DNA of 16,730 bases from Patescibacteria group bacterium. GTDB lineage: Bacteria; Patescibacteriota; Minisyncoccia; Phycocordibacterales; UBA9973. Made by a program: the position numbers and the translations under genes. The DNA lies in the NCBI GenBank assembly GCA_018813625.1, contig JAHJBA010000003.1, positions 1 to 16,730 of the forward strand. Reading direction: 5' to 3'. Positions 11,929-16,730 of the stretch are shown in pieces. Each line of letters starts with the position of its first letter. Position 1 is the first letter of the stretch. Under the pieces are notes generated by a model, which was given only the letters and a program-made list of their open reading frames with translations, did not search any database and had not been told where the DNA came from.

Positions 11929-13314
11929 TTAATTTTTTAAATTAGGATTTACGACTCTGCCCATGAATAGTATATTTCCATTCGTCGTATCTTGAATCAT
12001 GAATACAAATGGATGATTGGCATTAAATGTTGGTATTACAGGTCCTTCAAATGGACCAGCTGATGTTACTCCCATGACAACAGCTGTTGCAGCTGCTGCC
12101 TCCGTGCCGTCTTCATTGACATCAACAAAAGATTGATGAATTACATCACTGATAAAAAGATCTTTCGTTCCGTCCATTTTGGAAAAATCAGCATTCCCGG
12201 GAGAAAAAGATATAGGCATACCCATAGATTTTAAATCTTCAACCATAGAATACTTGGCGTCAAATTTGAATTGCGGAATAAAGACATTTACCCTCTGTTT
12301 TTTGAGACTTTTCTTCCAGCTATTAAAGTTTGAAAAAGTTAATAATTTTTCAAAAGAAGTTATGTCATTTTTCTTCGGAAGAACAACGATCATTGATAAT
12401 TTATCCCCTTTATATGGCATTTCCAAAATCTGTAAATCATCATTTTCGCTGTAATTAAATAATGTCTCGTCATTATTGGCTTGTTTCATCATATTAACCT
12501 CCACATTGTTTTCAGAATCAATAAAAAAGCTATTTTCTTTTGTACCTTTCTTTTCGAATGTCTTGCTCCATTTCCCGTTAAAATAAATCGCATTAGTCAG
12601 CACAAGCCTTGTATCTACACTTAAAACTCCCTTAGAAATTATCTCTTTTATTTTATCGTTCGTCCTATCTTCAACCCATTTATTAATAGCCAGTCTCGCC
12701 TCCTCTGTAGCGTTTTTAAAATCAACATTCGTTACTTTTCCACCGTAATATTTACCTACAGAAGAAAAATATTCATCTAAAAATTTATAATCCTTCTGGG
12801 CCCACAGAGCGTTTGCAATGCTAAGCTGGTATTCACTACTGGTTTTGTTAATTTCATTATTGATCGAAGAAAAAGAATTTCTAAGAATGTTGATATCTTT
12901 CGGGAAGTGAAAAACCGATCGTATTTCATCGGCCGTCTTGCCATTTGCTCCTTCATATACCATTCCAAATGCGCTTGAAATACTTAAAGGAGAGAAAAAA
13001 GTATTTTTTCCATTTTCAATAAGCTTAGGATAAACATCAAAAGCAAACTTGTTATTTGCCATAACTACTGGATTGTCATTTTCTACTTTAATATAAGTAA
13101 CTTCAGTACTATCGTCTTCTGTTTCGCCTGTCTGGCCGTTTTCTATAGGAATATTTTCATCGCCATTCTGCTCTTCTTGCGGAAGATTTTCTTCTTCTAG
13201 ATTGATAGGTTCAATCTTGGGACTTTTGTTTTTGTAGTATGCCACACCCCCAACCGCCAACACGGCAATAATCATTATTAAAATACCTATTCCAAAACCT
13301 TTTTTATTTTTCAT
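11929..13314 (-). CDS. Membrane-anchored serpin (serine protease inhibitor family I4)
   Basis: In this 461-residue protein an N-terminal membrane helix (about 6-26) is followed by a Glu/Asn-rich linker (about 30-75) and a full serpin domain (about 80-461). Recognisable features are FFSPLSISSAFGMVYEGANG (106-125), LVLTNAIYFNGKW (237-249), the hinge GTEAAAATAV (403-412), and the signature NANHPFVFMI (431-440) with ILFMGRVVNP at the end. Small residues at hinge positions P12-P9 (AAAA) predict an inhibitory, loop-inserting serpin. Counting from P15 Gly403 places P1-P1' near Thr417-Ser418, although the loop after it (AGPFEGPVIPTF) is longer than in alpha-1-antitrypsin. It is probably displayed outside the cell, inhibiting host, neighbour or own proteases. 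The gene is insulated by terminators on both sides and has its own hairpin-containing leader. No clear promoter or Shine-Dalgarno site is seen. Confidence 0.95.
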   Translation of the reverse strand: MKNKKGFGIGILIMIIAVLAVGGVAYYKNKSPKIEPINLEEENLPQEEQNGDENIPIENGQTGETEDDSTEVTYIKVENDNPVVMANNKFAFDVYPKLIENGKNTFFSPLSISSAFGMVYEGANGKTADEIRSVFHFPKDINILRNSFSSINNEINKTSSEYQLSIANALWAQKDYKFLDEYFSSVGKYYGGKVTNVDFKNATEEARLAINKWVEDRTNDKIKEIISKGVLSVDTRLVLTNAIYFNGKWSKTFEKKGTKENSFFIDSENNVEVNMMKQANNDETLFNYSENDDLQILEMPYKGDKLSMIVVLPKKNDITSFEKLLTFSNFNSWKKSLKKQRVNVFIPQFKFDAKYSMVEDLKSMGMPISFSPGNADFSKMDGTKDLFISDVIHQSFVDVNEDGTEAAAATAVVMGVTSAGPFEGPVIPTFNANHPFVFMIQDTTNGNILFMGRVVNPNLKN

Positions 13315-13391
13315 CCCATTAAAAATTATTCCATTCGTACATATATTCTTTATACATAAAAACAGATAATCTATTACTTTTAATAATTTTA

Positions 13392-13417
13392 TCCCGTTCT
13401 GTGAATTTCTAACGGGA
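13392..13417 (-). promoter_or_regulatory. Leader hairpin upstream of the serpin gene
   Basis: TCCCGTT and AACGGGA pair over 7 bp around a 12-base loop, about 78 bases before the serpin ATG. The arms resemble the TCCCG...CGGGA hairpins before the pilin, binding-protein and hydrolase genes. Confidence 0.5.
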
Positions 13418-13458
13418 CAAGTAATTTATACTAATTAAACCTAATGTAATAATACCAC

Positions 13459-13493
13459 AAACTAAAATCCCCTGAACGGGGATTTTTTAGTTT
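13459..13493 (-). terminator. Terminator of the lysozyme-like hydrolase gene
   Basis: The core TCCCC-TGAAC-GGGGA (13468-13482) is flanked by A/T arms that extend the stem with a 2-base bulge, and a T-run is present on the minus strand. It overlaps the stop codon of the gene at 13492. The 15-base core is the exact reverse complement of the core at 11898-11912. Confidence 0.8.
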
Positions 13494-14109
13494 AAGCTTT
13501 CATTACTGTTGATAGATCTTCATCTCCAATAACATCCATTGTCGCCATAACCTTCTTCGCATAATTGGGCACAATGGAAGGCGGATTGTATTTTTCAAGT
13601 ATCTCTTTAGTGGTTTTTCCAGAATAATGATGTTCCGTATTAGGATTGTTTCCGCCTAGATTTCGAGCAATTGTTTCTATCGCCTCTTCGTCGGAATCGA
13701 ATCCGATCTTGCAAGAACCCCAGCCGAAGAAATTATGCTCCACCCTCTTGCAGGCATGAATACCCCCGGTTGATTCTCTTACGGCGATAGCAGGCAAAAG
13801 ACGCCAGTCAAGACCATTCTTTTCTGCTTCCTCCACCATCTTCTTTCCCATTCCTTCAAGTGGCATTTTGCGTGCTCTAAAATAAGCATCTATTGCTTCA
13901 GCCTTCTTTTTGTTTATTTCAGCCTTACTACCCAAAACTTGGTTAAAAGCTAAGGTTAATTCGGCTCCTATATTCTGTTTTTGAGTTAATACAGCTTGGG
14001 GGGCCACAACAATATTATTATCTTTAGGGATAACGCTTGGCACTGACATTGTGACTATTGGCAACATCAGGAAAGATTCCACAAACCGTATTAATTTTTT
14101 ATTATTCAT
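13492..14109 (-). CDS. Secreted lysozyme-like / glucosaminidase-type peptidoglycan hydrolase
   Basis: This 205-residue protein has an N-terminal hydrophobic stretch (about 6-27, LIRFVESFLMLPIVTMSVPSV) that acts as a signal or anchor. It is followed by a helical linker and a lysozyme-like domain (about 72-195). WRLLPAIAVRESTGG contains the probable catalytic Glu112. NFFGWG (126-131), the repeated acidic EEAIETIARN helix and the late PNYAKKVMATM helix are the usual order in glucosaminidase or transglycosylase-like hydrolases. Cys120 and Cys133 could form a disulfide, in line with an extracytoplasmic place. The role is cleavage or remodelling of peptidoglycan glycan strands, and the exact bond is not decided by sequence. 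It has a good promoter and a leader of about 144 bases with a tandem hairpin element, and its terminator overlaps the stop. Confidence 0.78.
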   Translation of the reverse strand: MNNKKLIRFVESFLMLPIVTMSVPSVIPKDNNIVVAPQAVLTQKQNIGAELTLAFNQVLGSKAEINKKKAEAIDAYFRARKMPLEGMGKKMVEEAEKNGLDWRLLPAIAVRESTGGIHACKRVEHNFFGWGSCKIGFDSDEEAIETIARNLGGNNPNTEHHYSGKTTKEILEKYNPPSIVPNYAKKVMATMDVIGDEDLSTVMKA

Positions 14110-14166
14110 ATTTTAGCGGTTTAGCTCCGCCAACTCCATAACTGTTATTTCAGCTTTGTCTGTTTT

Positions 14167-14218
14167 GTCCCGACGTTTCAGTCGGGATTCCGACTTTACG
14201 TCGGAACTGAAAGACCCT
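14167..14218 (-). promoter_or_regulatory. Tandem-hairpin leader element, copy B (upstream of the hydrolase gene)
   Basis: On the minus strand TTCCGAC-GTAAA-GTCGGAA (14206-14188) is followed by TCCCGAC-TGAAAC-GTCGGGA (14187-14168). Both stems are perfect over 7 bp. An alternative outer pairing TTTCAG/CTGAAA exists. It lies in the transcribed leader and has the same layout as copy A at 3108-3165. Confidence 0.7.
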
Positions 14219-14259
14219 TACTTTTAAGCATTTAAAGCTATCAATAAGGATACCCTCAT

Positions 14260-14288
14260 ATACTAGCATTTTGAGAGGCAAAAGTCAA
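14260..14288 (-). promoter_or_regulatory. Sigma-70-type promoter of the hydrolase gene
   Basis: TTGACT (14288-14283) and TAGTAT (14265-14260) are separated by 17 bases on the minus strand, and TGC before the -10 makes an extended -10. The transcript would start near 14253. Confidence 0.78.
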
Positions 14289-14312
14289 TGGTTAAACAAC
14301 AATTTCAGGGTA

Positions 14313-14368
14313 TGTCAAATGCAAAATAGCTTGCTAAATAAGGATATTTTGCACTATGCTCATTGACA
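14313..14368. repeat. Composite inverted repeat upstream of the hydrolase promoter
   Basis: Outer arms TGTCAA (14313-14318) and TTGACA (14363-14368) enclose inner arms GCAAAATA (14321-14328) and TATTTTGC (14345-14352). It lies just upstream of the -35 box at 14283-14288 and could be an operator or a decayed mobile element. Confidence 0.5.
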
Positions 14369-14412
14369 AATAAGGCTCAAATATGGTCAAATCCAGCCCT
14401 TGTGGATACTGA

Positions 14413-14503
14413 AAAGGCAAACATAATGATTTTAAGAAACGTGTGGGTCCCCTGTCCTTATGGCTCCGAGGGCGCAGTTTCGAAAATTATTATGTTTGCC
14501 TTT
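14413..14503 (-). repeat. 91-bp long-hairpin element behind murC (possible terminator or MITE-like element)
   Basis: Arms 14413-14440 and 14477-14503 are nearly perfect inverted repeats of about 27 bp (outer part AAAGGCAAACATAAT / ATTATGTTTGCCTTT exact). They enclose a GC-richer 36-base centre with CCCT/AGGG. It starts 8 bases after the murC stop and ends in TTTT on the minus strand, so it may terminate the mur transcript. The stem is much longer than needed for a terminator. Confidence 0.7.
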
Positions 14504-14510
14504 AATAATC

Positions 14511-15833
14511 TTAAAACTTAAGGATATTATCAGCTATCTTGAAAGCTTCCCCCGCCCCCATTGTCACAATGATATCTTTATTATTTAAGTCCATATTCTT
14601 GAGCTCTTCTTCAACCTCCCAAAAATTGCCAAAAGCCTTTGAAATATTGTCATTTTCGTAATTATTGATCTCGTCAGATAGGATTTGGGAAGATATAGTT
14701 CCATCATCTTCCTCTCTGGCATAGTAAATTGGCAACAAAAGAACCTTGTCAGCTAGGCCAAAAGACTTGGCAAAATCATTAAGTAGAAGCTTTGTTCTGC
14801 TGAAAAGGTGCGGTTGAAACACGACAATTAGTCTCCAACCATCTTCTTTTGAATAAATTTCTCTAAAACCCTCAAGAGTGGTAGAAATCTCTGTCGGATG
14901 ATGAGCGTAGTCGTCATAAACCTTAATCCCGCTTGAGAGATCTCCTCTGTATTCAAATCTTCGCCAAGTGCCGGGAAACTGGGCTACTGCTTTTTCTGAT
15001 TCCGTTTTTTCTATTCCAATAATCCCAGCCACAGCAATTGCTGCTGCTGCATCTTTTTTATTATGTATTCCAGGTATTTTTAATTTTAAATTCTCGTCAA
15101 AAAAATCGTGATAATTTATTATTTTTGCATTTATACCTTTTATCACATCTGCAATATTTTCATCATCTGGATTGCAAACAACAAATCCGTCTTCTGGAAC
15201 TTTCATTGCAAGTTCTCTAAAAGCACTTTTAATATCTTCTATATCTTTGTAATAGTCCAAATGATCTGCGTCAATATTTGTAATAACTAAAATTTTAGGA
15301 TTTATATTTAAAAATGATCTTCTGTATTCACAAGCTTCAACTACTAAGTATTTACTTTTTCCTGCAATAAAATTAGATTTCTCTCCTACTAACAAACTTC
15401 CCACAATAACAGTCGGATCATTGTTTGTGTCGCGTAAAATTTGTGCAATCATTGCTGTCGTCGTGGTCTTGCCGTGAGTTCCAGAAACTGCAATTGTATA
15501 TTTATCTCTACTTATTAAATCGAGCATTTCTGGATAAGATTTTACTGGAATATCAGTTCTTTCTTTTATTTTTTTGGACAATTCCGGGTCATAATTATCT
15601 ATCGCTATTGTATAGACTATCAAATCAACATCTTTCGGTATATTTTCATATGATTGCCCAATAATAATATCAGCCCCAACCTTGCGAAGCTCTTGCACAA
15701 CTTCACCATCTTGCATATCCTGCCCTGTCACCTTTTTGCCGTCATGAAGCATCATCCGCGCAATGGCCGAAATACCGATTCCCCCAATCCCAACAAAATG
15801 CACATGTTTGATTTTATTTAAATCTATATTCAT
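14511..15833 (-). CDS. murC: UDP-N-acetylmuramate--L-alanine ligase
   Basis: This 440-residue ligase joins L-alanine to UDP-MurNAc with ATP in the cytoplasm, the first peptide step of peptidoglycan synthesis. The N-terminal Rossmann motif HFVGIGGIGISAIA (12-25) binds the UDP-sugar. The ATP P-loop SGTHGKTTTTAM (117-128), ACEYRRSFL (167-175), TNIDADHLDYY (185-195), GIHNKKDAAAA and YDDYAHHPTEI (306-316) follow in the order of Mur ligases. The GIGGIG motif and YAHHPTEI separate MurC from MurD/E/F. The length is slightly short but complete. Its ATG follows the hydrolase TAG directly (TAGATG), without a Shine-Dalgarno site, so it depends on coupling to the upstream gene. It shows that the organism makes its own peptidoglycan precursor. 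Confidence 0.96.
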   Translation of the reverse strand: MNIDLNKIKHVHFVGIGGIGISAIARMMLHDGKKVTGQDMQDGEVVQELRKVGADIIIGQSYENIPKDVDLIVYTIAIDNYDPELSKKIKERTDIPVKSYPEMLDLISRDKYTIAVSGTHGKTTTTAMIAQILRDTNNDPTVIVGSLLVGEKSNFIAGKSKYLVVEACEYRRSFLNINPKILVITNIDADHLDYYKDIEDIKSAFRELAMKVPEDGFVVCNPDDENIADVIKGINAKIINYHDFFDENLKLKIPGIHNKKDAAAAIAVAGIIGIEKTESEKAVAQFPGTWRRFEYRGDLSSGIKVYDDYAHHPTEISTTLEGFREIYSKEDGWRLIVVFQPHLFSRTKLLLNDFAKSFGLADKVLLLPIYYAREEDDGTISSQILSDEINNYENDNISKAFGNFWEVEEELKNMDLNNKDIIVTMGAGEAFKIADNILKF

Positions 15834-16619
15834 CTACTTTAAATTCTTTAACCAATTATCAAATAGTTCCCTGAGTTGCTTAAGATGTCCTGGGTCACGA
15901 AATGTATGTGGCGCATTTTTAATAACATGAAATTCTTTTTTAGTTTCTATTGGCAATAAATTAAAAAATTTTTTTTCATCAACTGGAGGACAGGGGAAAT
16001 CTTTTTCACCCATTACAAAAAGTATAGGCATGGTTATTTTATGCGCCTCCAGCTTTAAGTCATGTTTTAATCTTTCTTGAATATGTGACCAAGGAAGCCT
16101 CATTTCTAATCCAGGCTTTGAACTACTTATTTTTGTTTTCCAACCAGTTTTTTCCCATCTTTTCATTTCAGTAGAATCATTCTTTTTTGAAGATTCAACA
16201 TTATCTAAACCTGAAAAAACCCCAGCAAATGGAAATACCCCCTCCACTTCATTTGAATATTCTTCTGCATATTTTGCAACAGCAAATCCACCCAAACTGT
16301 GTCCAGCTAAAACAAAAGGTTCTTTGTACCAATCTTGTTTTTTTGCCCAACCAATAACATCAACTAAATCTTCATAGTGATTTTGCATGGTTGCGTCTTC
16401 GTATTTTCCACCACTTTCGCCAATTGAATTGGTTACATCAAAATTTACAACAATATAATCATTTTCAAAAAGTGTATCTGCTAATAATTTAATATGCGGT
16501 TGTTCTTTAAACCCACCAAGTCCGTGAATTACAAAAGATAAACCTCTCGGATTTTTAGGAATTAAAATACTACCTACTATTTCTAACCCTTTTCTGTTTT
16601 TAATCTTAAATTTTTCCAT
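15834..16619 (-). CDS. Alpha/beta hydrolase, serine-type
   Basis: This 261-residue protein has the complete catalytic triad of the alpha/beta hydrolase fold: nucleophile Ser108 in GHSLGG, acid Asp207 in GEKDFPCP, and base His238 in APHTFRD. HGLGG (32-36) is the oxyanion-hole loop, and SIGESGG (about 65-71) resembles the loop before the nucleophile in esterase or peptidase-like members. There is no signal peptide, so it is cytoplasmic. The substrate is unknown; esterase, thioesterase or acyl-aminoacid hydrolase are all possible. It abuts murC and starts 4 bases after the stop of the next gene, so the three form one transcript. A link to cell-wall metabolism is only suggested by position. Confidence 0.88.
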   Translation of the reverse strand: MEKFKIKNRKGLEIVGSILIPKNPRGLSFVIHGLGGFKEQPHIKLLADTLFENDYIVVNFDVTNSIGESGGKYEDATMQNHYEDLVDVIGWAKKQDWYKEPFVLAGHSLGGFAVAKYAEEYSNEVEGVFPFAGVFSGLDNVESSKKNDSTEMKRWEKTGWKTKISSSKPGLEMRLPWSHIQERLKHDLKLEAHKITMPILFVMGEKDFPCPPVDEKKFFNLLPIETKKEFHVIKNAPHTFRDPGHLKQLRELFDNWLKNLK

Positions 16620-16623
16620 AATT

Positions 16624-16730
16624 TTATTTTAAATATTTACTTAATTCCAAACTATTAATTTCTTTTGTTTTAGAATTTATGTCTTCTGAATCCAAAAGAA
16701 AGATGCCAAGTTTGCCGGGTAAAGTATACA
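16624..16730 (-). CDS. C-terminal end of an unidentified gene cut by the window edge
   Basis: On the minus strand one frame stays open from the edge to TAA at 16626-16624 and reads YTLPGKLGIFLLDSEDI... ending LSKYLK, 34 full residues. The other two minus frames stop earlier. The stop lies 4 bases before the hydrolase start, as expected for an operon. The fragment is too short to assign; a mur or cell-division gene would fit by context only. Confidence 0.55.
   Translation of the reverse strand, partial: YTLPGKLGIFLLDSEDINSKTKEINSLELSKYLK

Larger units (their letters stand above)
14110..14510. other. 401-bp intergenic region rich in inverted repeats, no gene seen
   Basis: No convincing ORF, tRNA or known ncRNA motif is visible. 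From the murC end towards the hydrolase gene it holds a long hairpin element (14413-14503), an inverted repeat with TGTCAA/TTGACA outer arms (14313-14368), a good minus-strand promoter (14260-14288) and the tandem hairpin leader (14167-14218). Confidence 0.7.

Noticed and set aside
12179..12454. Plus-strand ORF inside the serpin gene, and similar ORFs inside gyrA and murC
   Set aside because: Antisense to strongly conserved domains, with low-complexity Phe/Ser/Leu-rich translations typical of reverse-strand shadows in AT-rich genes.
14413..14503. Integron attC-type recombination site
   Set aside because: The arms show no GTTRRRY/RYYYAAC core sites and no integrase or cassette gene is near.
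14110..14510. tRNA or known structural RNA (6S, SRP, RNase P) in the large intergenic region
   Set aside because: No T-loop/anticodon arrangement, no SRP tetraloop motif and no RNase P core sequences are visible. The long hairpin at 14413-14503 has no recognisable consensus.
1..16730. CRISPR array, insertion sequence or phage gene
   Set aside because: No regularly spaced direct repeats, transposase, integrase or capsid-like protein is found. Repeats present are palindromic and mostly single or in pairs.

Overview
The window looks like a chromosomal piece of a Candidate Phyla Radiation (Patescibacteria, probably Parcubacteria-like) bacterium. This is inferred from family content, because no rRNA is present. 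The evidence is a cluster of small two-helix 'T4SS_pilin'-type proteins, a short four-domain S1 protein, small membrane proteins of unknown function, AT-rich DNA, compact gene spacing and scarce Shine-Dalgarno sites. TGA is used as a stop (for example by the methyltransferase at 6633-7154), so the code-25 CPR lineages are unlikely.

Layout. At 1-343 is the end of a Tyr/Asn/Gly-rich low-complexity protein with a terminator. At 558-2286 is a plus-strand operon with the clearest promoter/RBS pair in the window: an SPFH/band-7 (stomatin-like) protein, then a four-helix membrane protein whose frame breaks at an A6 tract, the remaining C-terminal domain continuing in the -1 frame. A perfect 15-bp bidirectional terminator separates it from a long minus-strand block (2348-10521). 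In transcription order that block holds a degenerate MBL-fold protein, a small membrane protein, gyrA, a methyltransferase, a membrane-anchored solute-binding protein, a large exported protein ending in a pilin-like module, and four small pilin-like proteins. No pilus ATPase, prepilin peptidase or ABC permease is present in the window.

At 10754-11872 a plus-strand S1-domain protein (probably RpsA) follows a leader with two mutually exclusive hairpins. The minus-strand genes at 11929-14109 are a membrane-anchored serpin with an inhibitory-type hinge and a secreted lysozyme-like hydrolase. The serpin lies between two copies, in opposite orientation, of the same terminator hairpin. After a 401-bp intergenic region rich in inverted repeats come murC, an alpha/beta hydrolase and the end of an unidentified gene, all minus strand and tightly packed.

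Theme. Most non-housekeeping genes encode envelope or surface proteins (pilins, adhesin-like pilin, binding protein, serpin, murein hydrolase, SPFH). Upstream of several of them lie hairpins with TCCCG...CGGGA arms. In the pilin and hydrolase leaders the hairpins come as a tandem pair of the same layout, and both mismatches in the pilin copy become G-U wobbles on the transcribed strand. This recurrent leader element and the frameshifted SPFH partner are the observations most worth following up.
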